Notes under the pieces: model-generated
Database searches by the model: none
Told to the model about the DNA's origin: nothing
The model's input: the letters and a program-made list of their open reading frames with translations, nothing else
Translations under genes and position numbers: made by a program
Shown here: positions 54,214-62,884 of the stretch, in pieces
How the letters are laid out: each line of letters begins with the position of its first letter
Position numbering within the stretch: position 1 is the first letter of the stretch
From: Mesorhizobium jarvisii
Lineage (GTDB): Bacteria > Pseudomonadota > Alphaproteobacteria > Rhizobiales > Rhizobiaceae
DNA: 64,000 bases
NCBI RefSeq assembly: GCF_003601985.1
Contig: NZ_QZXA01000014.1
Location: forward strand, 56,051 to 120,050
Reading direction: 5' to 3'

Positions 54214-54714
54214 CTATAAGTTCGAGGGGGTCGGCTCAGCTACGCCAGTCACGTTCGCGTCATCTGATGCGCGAACATCCTCGTAATCGACTGTCGCGAC
54301 GACCGCCCCGCTTGCATCCTTAGCCCGCACCGCCCAACCGACAGGCGTTTCACCACGCGAGAGCGCGTCCTGCCACAGGTCGGCCGCAGAACGTCGGCAT
54401 TCGTCCAAGACCGCTTGCAGCGTGGGAAACGAGAGGCCTGCGAGCTCTCGCACTTGACCCTTGTCTTGATACTCGAGGGTATAAGACGCGGCGCGGCCTG
54501 ATTCCAGCTGACTTCGCATACTGGCGTCTGCGGCGCCGCTGTCTTCATCGAACGCGGCGGCGTGCAATAGCAGCACCTTTGCCTTTGCAATCAATTGCAC
54601 GTCATCGAGGGCGCTGTCATAGGCCAGGGAGACGGAAATCGCCTCACCACCTTCGCCCACGAAGCGGACTGTCGGGAAAGGTCCGTTCTCGACGACCGTT
54701 TCAAGAATCTGCAT
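54214..54714 (-). CDS. Conserved-looking protein, unknown function
   Basis: A 166-residue acidic protein (MQILETVVENGPFPTVRFVG, ALDDVQLIAKAKVLLLHAAA, FPTLQAVLDECRRSAADLWQ, VGWAVRAKDASGAVVATVDY). Its N-terminal half alternates strands and helices; nothing matches a family I know. It follows the small gene at 54745-54921 by 30 bases and likely shares that gene's stress promoter. Confidence 0.6.
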   Translation of the reverse strand: MQILETVVENGPFPTVRFVGEGGEAISVSLAYDSALDDVQLIAKAKVLLLHAAAFDEDSGAADASMRSQLESGRAASYTLEYQDKGQVRELAGLSFPTLQAVLDECRRSAADLWQDALSRGETPVGWAVRAKDASGAVVATVDYEDVRASDDANVTGVAEPTPSNL

Positions 54715-54744
54715 GGGATACTCCACCGCTATCGGTCTTTCGGA

Positions 54745-54921
54745 TCAGTCCTTGACATACGCCCCAGGCTGTCGCCCGCTCTTTGGCGCCTTGGCGTCCT
54801 TGGAATGCTCGGAAAGGGCGGGCCCGGCGCCGGAGACCTTCTGGGTGGACGGCGATGGCGTTGCAGGCCGTGATGGAGACTTGGATTGAGGGGCCTGAGG
54901 GTTCTTGTCGGAAATTGTCAT
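54745..54921 (-). CDS. Small disordered basic protein
   Basis: A 58-residue protein rich in Pro, Ser, Lys and Ala (MTISDKNPQAPQSKSPSRPA ... AKAPKSGRQPGAYVKD), likely disordered. GGGAGA lies nine bases before ATG 54921, and an EcfG-type promoter 34 bases before it. Function unknown; such proteins often bind nucleic acid. Confidence 0.6.
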   Translation of the reverse strand: MTISDKNPQAPQSKSPSRPATPSPSTQKVSGAGPALSEHSKDAKAPKSGRQPGAYVKD

Positions 54922-54954
54922 GTCGGTTTTCTCCCATGTCATGAGTCAGGGATG

Positions 54955-54979
54955 AACTAACCATTGACTTGGAGGTTCC
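54955..54979 (-). promoter_or_regulatory. EcfG-type stress promoter
   Basis: Minus strand GGAAC (54975-54979), 16 bases, AGTT (54955-54958), ahead of the two-gene unit 54921-54214. Confidence 0.55.
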
Positions 54980-55006
54980 CCCGTCGTCGCGTTTCCAGAG
55001 AACCGC

Positions 55007-56158
55007 TTAGTTTGCGAGAGCGAACCGTCGGCAATGATCAAGATACGCAAGCTCATGCGTTGCGAGCAGGTCAATGACGCTCGTCCATAACCACGACGGT
55101 GTCTTAGTGTTCGCGCCAGTCGCGTGCGACAGTTCGCGGGTCCAACAGCGCCAATCGGCGACGTCCATCTGGCGTGCGTGTGCTTCGCCCACAATCGAAC
55201 CGAGGTGGCGGGCAAGCGCCTGCGTCTGTCGACTTGTCAGCCGGTCGATTTCGAGTTTCATATCGCGTGGCGATATAGCCCTTACAAAGACCGGCTTCCC
55301 CTCAATCTCACCGCACACCATGCGATCGCCAAGGTTTGGAGACATGGCGCGCGCGCCTGCCCGGACACGCTCAGCATGATTGCCCGGCATCTGTGCCCGC
55401 CGTGCCGAGGGAGCGGCCGCAGCAGTCGCTTCCTTGATGTCGAGCAGCGCCATGCGGCGATGCTTGCCCCGCATGAGGGCCGCAAAGCGCAGATGCCCGA
55501 GCGAACTGCATCCTTTGATCCAGTACGCCGCGTCCATGAATTCCCAGCCTTTCTTGCCGTGCTGTTCCGTCTCAGGAGTTAGGCCTGAGATATCCAGAAC
55601 TTGGCAGAAGGTGCGCACCTGGCTGCGCTCGGGGTGATGCAAGGGCCAAAACCGACGGTTCCGCGGCAACTGCTTCTGTTGTCCTTCAAATCGCTCAAGG
55701 GCGAGGTTGTGCCAGCGGCGATGCGCGGCGCGTTTGAGCAGCTTTCGCAGGTCCTCGGATCCCCGCGCGCCTGACGAAGGCGCTGCCTTGATGTAGCCGG
55801 CGAGGAGGTTGTCGAGCATGTGCGCTGTTGTCACGCCCGGGAGGTCGGAACTGCGGATGGCCGAAGCCAGCGAGAGGCCCAGCCGCACGAGGTCATCTGC
55901 CGGGTTGCCGATGACGGTCTGGTCAAAATCCCGGATCTGGATCGCTACGCCGCCTTCCAGGTCCGAGAGCGCTCCCAGGTTGCCAAGATGGCAGTCGCCG
56001 CAGATCCAGGCAGCGGGGCCTTGCGGCAATCCTTCATCATGCTTGTTCAGCCAGTCATAAAACAGCCATGCGCTGCCGCGCACGAATGCATGCTGCGACT
56101 TTGCCATTTTGCGGAGGCGCAACCGCTCCAGATACCTTGGCCGATCCGAGAAGTTCAT
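55007..56158 (-). CDS. DUF2252 protein (kinase-like fold)
   Basis: A 383-residue DUF2252 protein. The segment WICGDCHLGNLGALSDLEGG followed by IQIRDFDQTVIGNPADDLVR matches the catalytic-loop and metal-binding aspartates of aminoglycoside-phosphotransferase-like kinases, to which DUF2252 is related. Substrate unknown. Its ATG overlaps the stop of the DUF6328 gene by four bases (ATGA), so it is the last gene of a coupled three-gene operon after the Nramp-like and DUF6328 genes. Confidence 0.87.
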   Translation of the reverse strand: MNFSDRPRYLERLRLRKMAKSQHAFVRGSAWLFYDWLNKHDEGLPQGPAAWICGDCHLGNLGALSDLEGGVAIQIRDFDQTVIGNPADDLVRLGLSLASAIRSSDLPGVTTAHMLDNLLAGYIKAAPSSGARGSEDLRKLLKRAAHRRWHNLALERFEGQQKQLPRNRRFWPLHHPERSQVRTFCQVLDISGLTPETEQHGKKGWEFMDAAYWIKGCSSLGHLRFAALMRGKHRRMALLDIKEATAAAAPSARRAQMPGNHAERVRAGARAMSPNLGDRMVCGEIEGKPVFVRAISPRDMKLEIDRLTSRQTQALARHLGSIVGEAHARQMDVADWRCWTRELSHATGANTKTPSWLWTSVIDLLATHELAYLDHCRRFALAN

Positions 56159-57051
56159 GGCTGCGTCTCCCGCCATCGGCGCAGCAGCGGCCAGACATGC
56201 CAAAGGCCGACCAGCACAATTATTGAGACGGCGGCGGCAAATACGCCCACTGCGGCTATCCCCGTAATCTTGCTCACCACGACGTACATCTCCACGGACA
56301 GTCCGACCGCCAGGAATACAGTTGCGGCGAGGACCAGCCTGCTCGCCACGGTGTAGAACGCCGGCGCCGCCTCTCCGCCATAGACGATCCTGTGATAGGC
56401 CGCCGGCGTCATGAGCAGGACGGTCGACAACGCAACGCACGCCAGGGCAATCCCATGAGAAGCTTTGTCAAGCGGCGGCATGGCGGCGAAGCCTTGAGTG
56501 ACCACAATTGCCAATTGAAAGCCCAGCATGGCTTGTGCCCCGGGCAGCACAATGCGGCTTTCGGTCATCGCATACTCGATTTTGGTCTCGGTCGACGTTT
56601 GATGCATGGCTGATGCTCCCTCCTGTCGCCCCGCTCTGAAAACCATCGGGCCGTACCAGAACGTCAGCGCCAAAACGAGCCCCGCAGTCCCGGCACCGAA
56701 GGCGACAGAGACTCCACCGGTAACCTCCCCGGCGATAGCAAGGTCCAGGGCCATCGCCAAAGCGAACGGCGCGAGTGTGGTTTCGGCGGCTCGGGTAATA
56801 AAACGATCAACGCGCGGTCCAGCCGCGCCGTGTTCGACAATGCGATGGTAGGCGCTCGGCGTAATTAAAAGCCCGACAACGAGGACCATCAGGCCCAACG
56901 CGATGACGTAGATCACTTTGGCATCGGACGGCAGGGACGAGAATGCTGTCTGAAAGGGTCCCTGAAGCTGGAAGCCGAGCAAAATCTGCGCGCCAAGCAT
57001 CAGCGTCCGCGATTCATCCAATGCCAGCTTGGTTCTCTTGTCGGGCGTCAC
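56155..57051 (-). CDS. DUF6328 membrane protein, internally duplicated
   Basis: A 298-residue inner-membrane protein made of two DUF6328 units of about 145 residues. Unit 1 has LDESRTLMLGAQILLGFQLQ and LITPSAYHRIVEHG; unit 2 has MTESRIVLPGAQAMLGFQLA and LMTPAAYHRIVYGG. Each unit has about four membrane segments. It starts six bases after the Nramp-like gene. Function unknown. Confidence 0.85.
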   Translation of the reverse strand: MTPDKRTKLALDESRTLMLGAQILLGFQLQGPFQTAFSSLPSDAKVIYVIALGLMVLVVGLLITPSAYHRIVEHGAAGPRVDRFITRAAETTLAPFALAMALDLAIAGEVTGGVSVAFGAGTAGLVLALTFWYGPMVFRAGRQEGASAMHQTSTETKIEYAMTESRIVLPGAQAMLGFQLAIVVTQGFAAMPPLDKASHGIALACVALSTVLLMTPAAYHRIVYGGEAAPAFYTVASRLVLAATVFLAVGLSVEMYVVVSKITGIAAVGVFAAAVSIIVLVGLWHVWPLLRRWRETQP

Positions 57052-57057
57052 CTCTTC

Positions 57058-58347
57058 TCAACCTCGGATGAGTTGTCCAATCATAACAACGGCCGCTGCA
57101 GCCATCACGACTGTTGCGACCCAACCCACCACGCGCAGCCCCAGAGGAACGGTGGCCTTTCCCATAATGTCAGGCCTCGCGGTCATCGCCATCATCACGG
57201 CCATAACGGGGACGGCAACCACGCCGTTGACCACGGCGCTCCAGTACAGGGCTTTGATTGGGTTGATAGGCGTGAAATTGAGGCCAACCCCCACGACGGT
57301 CGCGGCAGCGATCGTGGCATAAAAGGCCTTGGCTTCGAGCGGCCTGCGGTCGAGACCAACCGGCCACTTTCGCGCCTCTCCCAAGGCGTAGCCGGCCGAG
57401 CCCGCGAGCACGGGTATTGCCAGAAGCCCTGTGCCGATGACGCCAACGGCGAAGATTGCGAAGGCAAAGTTGCCCCCGACGGGTTTAAGGGCCTCCGCCG
57501 CCTGACTCGTGGACTGGATGTCCGTCACACCATGAGCATGTAAGGTCGCGCCGGCGGTAATCATGATGGCAAGCGCCACGATGTTCGAAAAGGCCATGCC
57601 GACATAGGTATCGAGGCGGATGCGTTCGACCGCGTTTTCCGTTTGCTCCGGGGCGTCCTTCAGTGGCTGGCGCTCTGGCTTGGCTTTCTCGTCTTCGACC
57701 TCCTGCGACGCCTGCCAGAAGAACAGGTATGGGCTGATGGTCGTGCCGAGTATCGCCACCACCGATGTCCAGAAATTGGCGTCGGCAGTGAATTTGGGGA
57801 TTAGCCCCTTCACGACGTCGGCCCAAGGGACGGACACCACCAGGACCGTGGCGAAATAGGCGAAAAGGGATAGGGTCAGCCACTTCAGAACGGAGACGTA
57901 CCGCGTATATTTCAGGAAAATTTGAAGGATGACCGAGATGGCACCGAAGGCCACCGAATACGCCAGGGGCGGTCCTCCGACAATCAACTTCAACGCGTCG
58001 CCCATGGCACCGAGATCGGCGCCGATGTTGATGGTGTTGGCTACGAGCAGAAGGAGGACTACCGACTGAAGCAGCCAGTTCGGATAGTATTTGCGCATGT
58101 TACCAGCGATGCCGCGTCCGGTCGTGCGACCGATCCTGGCACTGATCTCCTGGACGACCGCCATAAGCGGGTAGCTGAACAGCATAGTCCAAGTCAGCCC
58201 AAAACCGAATTGGGCTCCCGCTTGAGAGTATGTTGCGATTCCGCTCGGATCATCGTCGGACGCGCCGGTGACGAGGCCCGGCCCGAGCACTGCAAGGAGG
58301 CGTGGTTTTGACGGCCTGACGACCGGGCTGTTCTTGACGTTGTTCAT
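57058..58347 (-). CDS. Nramp-related divalent metal transporter
   Basis: A 429-residue, 11-segment transporter. The TM1 motif reads TGASDDDPSGIATYSQAG, in place of the classical DPGN, and TM6 reads GTTISPYLFFWQASQEVEDE, in place of the VMPHN motif with its metal-binding methionine. This is the Nramp-related branch rather than MntH itself; substrate preference may differ from Mn2+/Fe2+ (some relatives carry Mg2+). It opens the operon with DUF6328 and DUF2252. No promoter could be placed. Confidence 0.88.
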   Translation of the reverse strand: MNNVKNSPVVRPSKPRLLAVLGPGLVTGASDDDPSGIATYSQAGAQFGFGLTWTMLFSYPLMAVVQEISARIGRTTGRGIAGNMRKYYPNWLLQSVVLLLLVANTINIGADLGAMGDALKLIVGGPPLAYSVAFGAISVILQIFLKYTRYVSVLKWLTLSLFAYFATVLVVSVPWADVVKGLIPKFTADANFWTSVVAILGTTISPYLFFWQASQEVEDEKAKPERQPLKDAPEQTENAVERIRLDTYVGMAFSNIVALAIMITAGATLHAHGVTDIQSTSQAAEALKPVGGNFAFAIFAVGVIGTGLLAIPVLAGSAGYALGEARKWPVGLDRRPLEAKAFYATIAAATVVGVGLNFTPINPIKALYWSAVVNGVVAVPVMAVMMAMTARPDIMGKATVPLGLRVVGWVATVVMAAAAVVMIGQLIRG

Positions 58348-58540
58348 GGGCTGTCGCCTTGCCTTTAACGAGCTACCTTGAGCAAAGGTCCGTAGGCCAA
58401 ATAAAATCTCGCTGCATTAGCAAAAGTTGCAGATGCCGGCGCACTGTGTCCTTGGTGAGCCAGGTCCAGTCTACCCATCTGCACCGAACCGCAACTTCGG
58501 TCTCGAGTTGCCATACCAACTCATGACCCATGCTGATTCT

Positions 58541-58841
58541 CTACCCGCTGTGGGTAGCCAGACCCAGGAACACGCTGAGCTCTTCCTAATGCGTCTCGAA
58601 CAGATCGGCGATGCGCAACAGCACGCATTGCCGCTCATAGGGCGAGAATTTTCGACCACGGTCCTTCGAAGGCGGCGCGTGCGGCGGCCACCGCCGCGTC
58701 GACATCGGCCGCCCCGCCGCGCGGCACGGTGGCCATCACCTCGCCCGTCGCGCGGTTCAGCGCCTGCATCTCCTGGCCGGACCGCGCCGGCGTCCACACG
58801 AATTCCGCCGCGACCATCGCTCCCGCCACCGGCGACCTCAA
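58541..58841 (-). pseudogene. Aldehyde dehydrogenase, truncated and frameshifted
   Basis: MQALNRATGEVMATVPRGGA then DVDAAVAAARAAFEGPWSK matches the N-terminus of an aldehyde dehydrogenase. After a frameshift near 58650 the match continues PYERQCVLLRIADLFETH, a stop, then EELSVFLGLATHSG and another stop. The remaining 400 residues are missing. It is not a copy of the gene at 7939-9450, which differs in this region. Confidence 0.7.
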
Positions 58842-58928
58842 ACCAGGAAAGCTAAAAGGGCGTTCGGATAATCGGACTGTGCAACAAGCGCGACTTCGCC
58901 GGACGTTGCCGGCGACGAAGGAACAGAT

Positions 58929-59030
58929 ATGAGACTTGCTGGCTAGGTCGCCATCGTCACCGGCGGCGGTTCGGGATTTGGCGAAGGCATCGTCAGGCGT
59001 CGCCGAGGGCCAAGGCCCCGGCGTTGCGCC
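58929..59030 (+). pseudogene. Short-chain dehydrogenase fragment
   Basis: ATG 58929 opens MRLAG, then a TAG stop, then VAIVTGGGSGFGEGIVRR, the NAD-binding start of a short-chain dehydrogenase. Nothing further matches. It is divergent from the aldehyde dehydrogenase remnant, so both may come from one lost catabolic locus. Confidence 0.6.
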
Positions 59031-59149
59031 GCGGTCAATCTGACGTCAGGAAGATGTTGCCAGTGAATCGAGCGGATGATGGACGATGCGAACGCCATTT
59101 ACCGCGGGAACCTTGAACCTGAATAGCACCTCACCCACTGGATCGCGTC

Positions 59150-59719
59150 ATGGAACGTTTTAGCCCTATCGAATGTTCATCATGCATGACGGAGTCAAAA
59201 GAAACCGAGCCAGGTGTGGATGCCAGCCGGCAGGAGTTTTCCCCGGCGTATTGCCGGGCAGCTCGCGCACTATTGGACTGGTCCCAGGCGCGCCTGGCTG
59301 CGAAGTCCAACCTAAGCGAATCCACGATACGCGACTTTGAGAGCGGTCGGCGCATCCTGCGCGCGGAAAGAATTGTAGCGGTCCGCAAAGCCTTCGAGTC
59401 CGCCGGCGTCACGTTCATGGTCGGCGGCCCTTTGCTGGCAGCGGCCGCCACAGGCCTGCCATTACCTGAAACTGGAGGCCGCCCGGCCGAGGCACCAATG
59501 GCGGACGAAGGATTGTCGAGGCGATCGTTGCAAAAGAGACGCAGTCGACCGTTGAAGGGTGAAGATGCCGAGGTCAAACACATCGTCGAGATGCATGACA
59601 TTTCGCCGGCCCAAGCGCGAGAACTTGTGCGCCGTCACGGAAACGATTGGCGCAAGATCGAGGAAGCTGCGAAATCCTATAAAGACCAGAATAAAGCGCC
59701 GCTGGAAGGCAAAGCTTGA
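59150..59719 (+). CDS. Helix-turn-helix regulator fused to a DUF3606-like tail
   Basis: A 189-residue protein. Residues about 30-90 form an XRE-like helix-turn-helix (YCRAARALLDWSQARLAAKS, LSESTIRDFESGRRILRAER); the last 50 residues (EVKHIVEMHDISPAQARELV, RRHGNDWRKIEEAAKSY) resemble DUF3606, a unit otherwise found as a stand-alone small protein (33704-33892). The linker is proline-rich. The fusion suggests DUF3606 may act with DNA-binding partners; that is inference. Confidence 0.75.
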   Translation: MERFSPIECSSCMTESKETEPGVDASRQEFSPAYCRAARALLDWSQARLAAKSNLSESTIRDFESGRRILRAERIVAVRKAFESAGVTFMVGGPLLAAAATGLPLPETGGRPAEAPMADEGLSRRSLQKRRSRPLKGEDAEVKHIVEMHDISPAQARELVRRHGNDWRKIEEAAKSYKDQNKAPLEGKA

Positions 59720-59829
59720 GCCGCAATCCTTCAGGTAGTCACGGGAGTAGCAGTCGTAGCGGCGTTCCCGAGAAAATGTTGGAGCTGGCGATGCCGGAGA
59801 TACTCACTGCGCGGTGAAGAAGGTCAAAA
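59720..59829. other. Short gap after the HTH-DUF3606 gene
   Basis: Nothing recognised here, nor in 60041-60226 apart from the short repeat near 60133-60170. Confidence 0.35.
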
Positions 59830-60040
59830 GCACCTTGCCCTTTTCGCCGAGCAGACAAACGAAGCGATCAGCCGCTCCCGTTTTACCATTGCGGGCGACG
59901 TCTTTGCACCGCACTGCACCCAGGCCTGAAGGTCGTCGAAGGCGTAGACGACGCGACCGCCGGGTTTGGGTAGGCAGGCCGATTATGTAAGTGCTCTCGT
60001 GCGCGTCGAAAGACTGAGGAAATGCGCGCCTTCGCAAGTG
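59830..60040 (-). pseudogene. Possible excisionase-type helix-turn-helix fragment
   Basis: One minus-strand frame reads PKPGGRVVYAFDDLQAWVQC then GAKTSPAM, like the C-terminal half of excisionase/AlpA-type DNA-binding domains. The preceding helices fall in another frame with a stop between. A weak call. Confidence 0.3.
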
Positions 60041-60226
60041 CTCAGGTAGCTCGGCGGCAATGGCGCGGCGTTGGTGTTCCCGGCGTGTCTCCTTGCGGCA
60101 TACGCGGGCGAGACTTCAGCTGTCCGTCGGCCAAATCCGCCCGTTCGAGAGGTCGTTGGGGCCCTGCGTGAAGCAGGAGGCAGGCAATCGCCGCATCAGC
60201 GGCTCCAGACCTACGGCACATCATCC

Positions 60227-60345
60227 TTAGCTTTCGGCTTTGAACTTCGCGGCTTCGGTTTTGGCCTTCTCTTTGCCGTGTTCGGCGGTCAGGTCCTTAG
60301 CCTGCTTTGGCGAGATGTCGGTAGTTTCCGCTATTCCAACGCCTC
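60227..60345 (-). pseudogene. DUF3606-like fragment
   Basis: The frame ETTDISPKQAKDLTAEHG then KEKAKTEAAKFKAES ends at 60227. It resembles MHDISPAQARELVRRHG of the fusion protein at 59150-59719. The probable upstream part (ELSDKEALE) is in another frame. Confidence 0.4.
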
Positions 60346-60433
60346 TTTGTCCGACAACTCGGTATGCTGTCGAATGAGCCGAGAAGCAACTGACCAAGCT
60401 GCAGGCCGACCTGATCGAAGCGACAGCCTTCGG

Positions 60434-61390
60434 CTATTTCGGCTTGGACGAGGCGAACGCGGGATCCGCGTGCCGGTGGATCAGCTTCCATTCGCCGCCA
60501 TCGCGCTTAAAGATTTCGGTGACGCGCAGCTTCAAGCTGGCGGGATGTCCGTCAATCATGCCTTCGAAGTCCTGAAAACCGGTCCAAAACGCAACGTCCT
60601 GAGAGGCCTGCAACACTTTCAGTTTTGTTTCGTTTCCGAGCGAGAACGCCTTTGCGTCGCCGTCATAGCGCGCGGCGACTTCTGCGGCGCCGGAAACTGA
60701 ACCACCGGTAGGGGGGAAGAAGGTTGCCGTGCCTTTGCGCGCGACGATCGTATCGAGCATGCTCGCATCTCCGGTCGAATAGGCCGCGGCAATCTTTTCG
60801 CGCCGCGCCATGAAGTCTTCGAAGCCGCCATCGGTGTCCGCTCTACCAAGAGCCGTAGCCCACTTCTCGAAGTCGGCCATAAATTTGCCGAGGAAGGCCT
60901 TGGTCTTGTCGTTGTTGAGCTTGCCGGTCTTGTCGAGCAAGGCGGCGACATCACCAATGTAGGCTTCCGGCTGCTGCATGGCTGGAACATCGAGAAAAAC
61001 CAGCGCTTGGCGCAGCGCATGATTGGCACCAAAGGCGCCCATCTTGTAGGGCGAAACACTGACAATGGCGGCCGGCTTGCCGGCCCAGGCGTTCTTGCCT
61101 TCCGGGCGGGAGGCGACATCCAGCGCATTCTTCAGGCAGGCAGGGACTGAACGGTTGTATTCGGGCGTCACGAATAGAAAGGCATCAGCGCCGGCAACAT
61201 CGCGCCGTAGTCGCTCCCATGCCGCTGGCTTCTGGCCTTCCAGATCGTCATTGAACATGGCGACATCGCCGATTTCGACCAGCCGACAAGCCAGGCCCGG
61301 CGGCGCGAGTTCGATCAGCGAATTGGCTACCATGCGGGTGAACGAAGCCTTGCGCAGACTACCTACAAAGACGGCGACATTGATCGACAT
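60434..61390 (-). CDS. NADPH-dependent FMN reductase fused to a SnoaL/NTF2-like domain
   Basis: A 318-residue fusion. Residues 1-185 are a flavodoxin-fold FMN reductase: VFVGSLRKASFTRMVA (phosphate loop), ADAFLFVTPEYNRSVPACLK (quinone reductase motif) and GKPAAIVSVSPYKMGAFGAN. Residues about 190-318 are an NTF2/SnoaL-like domain (DFMARREKIAAAYSTGDASM, VTEIFKRDGGEWKLIHRHAD). The first part would reduce quinones or azo compounds with NADPH; the second resembles small-molecule-binding or ketosteroid-isomerase-like domains. A consensus EcfG promoter lies 38 bases upstream. Confidence 0.87.
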   Translation of the reverse strand: MSINVAVFVGSLRKASFTRMVANSLIELAPPGLACRLVEIGDVAMFNDDLEGQKPAAWERLRRDVAGADAFLFVTPEYNRSVPACLKNALDVASRPEGKNAWAGKPAAIVSVSPYKMGAFGANHALRQALVFLDVPAMQQPEAYIGDVAALLDKTGKLNNDKTKAFLGKFMADFEKWATALGRADTDGGFEDFMARREKIAAAYSTGDASMLDTIVARKGTATFFPPTGGSVSGAAEVAARYDGDAKAFSLGNETKLKVLQASQDVAFWTGFQDFEGMIDGHPASLKLRVTEIFKRDGGEWKLIHRHADPAFASSKPK

Positions 61391-61427
61391 GATGGCTCCA
61401 ATCCCTGGCTTTTTCTGACCAGCGACA

Positions 61428-61452
61428 AACGGGGGCGTGCTGGCATTGTTCC
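61428..61452 (-). promoter_or_regulatory. EcfG-type stress promoter
   Basis: Minus strand GGAAC (61448-61452), 16 bases, CGTT (61428-61431), a full consensus match ahead of the FMN reductase fusion. Confidence 0.72.
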
Positions 61453-61810
61453 GGTATTTTTATTCGAAGGGTGCCGCCGACCGACCGAAGCCGATGAACT
61501 TGCCGTGCGCGACGGCGTTCGCGACTACAAGACGCGGTGGATTCAGCGCGATCGCGGGTAGAGCGCCGAAGGCGCGCCGGCTCTTTTGCGCGCCGGGCGG
61601 CGGCGCGTAGCTCAGGGGAAGCGCCAGTCTGTTCGGCGCCGTCGTCAAATCATTCGCGAGAACACACGGACCGTCCGCGTGACGGCCTTCGGCAATACGC
61701 TGACTTTCCCATTTGAGGCTGAACGTAACGCCCGCTCCTACGCCGATGGCCAAGCGTCCGGCTCGGCGTCGAGATTGCGAACGCAACAAGTGCGCCTGAC
61801 CGTCTGATGA
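61453..61810. other. Gap without a recognisable gene
   Basis: No supported feature on either strand. Confidence 0.4.
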
Positions 61811-62476
61811 TTACCTCTCGGAGGGGGCGCGAACCTCTTCGTTGCGGACGAAATAGTCGCCGGCCGCCGCCAGGACCGCCAGGAAGGCGGCGCCGTATCG
61901 CGCGAAGCCGAAGGCCTCGGCAGCTGCAATCTTTGCACCGCGCTTGTGCTCGAGGACAAATCTAGCCGCGGCCTCCCGAGCTTCGCCGGCAGCCTCGCCG
62001 AACAGTGCGCGCTCTTTGGCCGTTGGCTGAAAGGCCTGGCCAATGGCATGGCCAACCAATACTCCTGCCGCCGAGCCGGCGATCATCTTGGCGCGATCGA
62101 GATTTGTAACGGCGCGAGGCGTTCCAGCCTGATAACCGTTTCGCTCTGCATGGGCATCTCGGCCGCTCGTCAATGTCGCCGGGGATGCGTCGACGCGCCC
62201 TGTAGCGGCATTGCCGTCAGCACTCCTTCGTCCCGCATCAAAAACGGCGACTGCTCCCAATGCCACGGCGGCCGCTATTCCGCCATTCTCCTTGACGGCA
62301 TCCGAGATCCCCCCGACCACCGCGGCGACTTTCTGTCTGGCGTATTGAGTGGAAACGTCCGCCAAATGTCTGGGCTGCAGCCGGCGGCTCACTTCGCTCA
62401 CCGGGCCGAACAGAGCTTGCCGTTCGGCTCGGCTCTGCACCAGGATATCCCTGATTTCATTGCTGGGTTGAGCCAT
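61811..62476 (-). CDS. Alanine-rich membrane-associated protein, unknown function
   Basis: A 221-residue Ala-rich protein. It has a weak hydrophobic stretch near residues 75-100 (NGGIAAAVALGAVAVF), a second near 130-145 (MIAGSAAGVLVGHAIG) and one near the C-terminus (YGAAFLAVLAAAGDYFV). It overlaps the preceding holin-like gene by 20 bases and is the third gene of the operon starting at 63406. Operons of this form are often annotated in rhizobia as nutrient-deprivation proteins plus DUF3618-like partners. Confidence 0.65.
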   Translation of the reverse strand: MAQPSNEIRDILVQSRAERQALFGPVSEVSRRLQPRHLADVSTQYARQKVAAVVGGISDAVKENGGIAAAVALGAVAVFDAGRRSADGNAATGRVDASPATLTSGRDAHAERNGYQAGTPRAVTNLDRAKMIAGSAAGVLVGHAIGQAFQPTAKERALFGEAAGEAREAAARFVLEHKRGAKIAAAEAFGFARYGAAFLAVLAAAGDYFVRNEEVRAPSER

Positions 62477-62870
62477 AGCGTATTCCCTGCTTCAAGGCCG
62501 CCAGGTCGGTCCGCACCTGATTGACCGTCTCGACGGGCGTGATGGTCCACCCGGTCAGCGCCCGCTTGGCAAGATAAAGGGACATCGAACCTGCCCCGAT
62601 CAAAACAAGGGCCACAACCAGGCATGCTAGCATTGGGCCAATCCCTAAAAAAATCATTGCAAGGATGAGACACTGAACAATGGCGAACGCAGCCAGCGCA
62701 AAAAACATGACAGCGGCCATTCCACACGCGCCCGATGACACGAGTGTCGTGGACTTGGCTCGCATTTCCGCCTCGAGCAGACGCAGATCGAGGCGAATCA
62801 ACGATCCAAACTGGCTTAGCGCTTGGCCGAGCACGCTCCCGAAGGGCCGGTGATCCATTCCATCATCCAT
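62457..62870 (-). CDS. Phage-holin-family (DUF1469-like) membrane protein
   Basis: A 137-residue inner-membrane protein with two tight membrane hairpins (MAAVMFFALAAFAIVQCLIL; MLACLVVALVLIGAGSMSLY) preceded by LGQALSQFGSLIRLDLRLLE, the layout of the 'phage holin family / Actinobacterial holin-X' group. In bacteria these accompany envelope-stress proteins rather than phages. Middle gene of the operon, 14 bases after the first. Confidence 0.78.
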   Translation of the reverse strand: MDDGMDHRPFGSVLGQALSQFGSLIRLDLRLLEAEMRAKSTTLVSSGACGMAAVMFFALAAFAIVQCLILAMIFLGIGPMLACLVVALVLIGAGSMSLYLAKRALTGWTITPVETVNQVRTDLAALKQGIRYGSTQQ

Positions 62871-62884
62871 GCGAATGATCCTTC

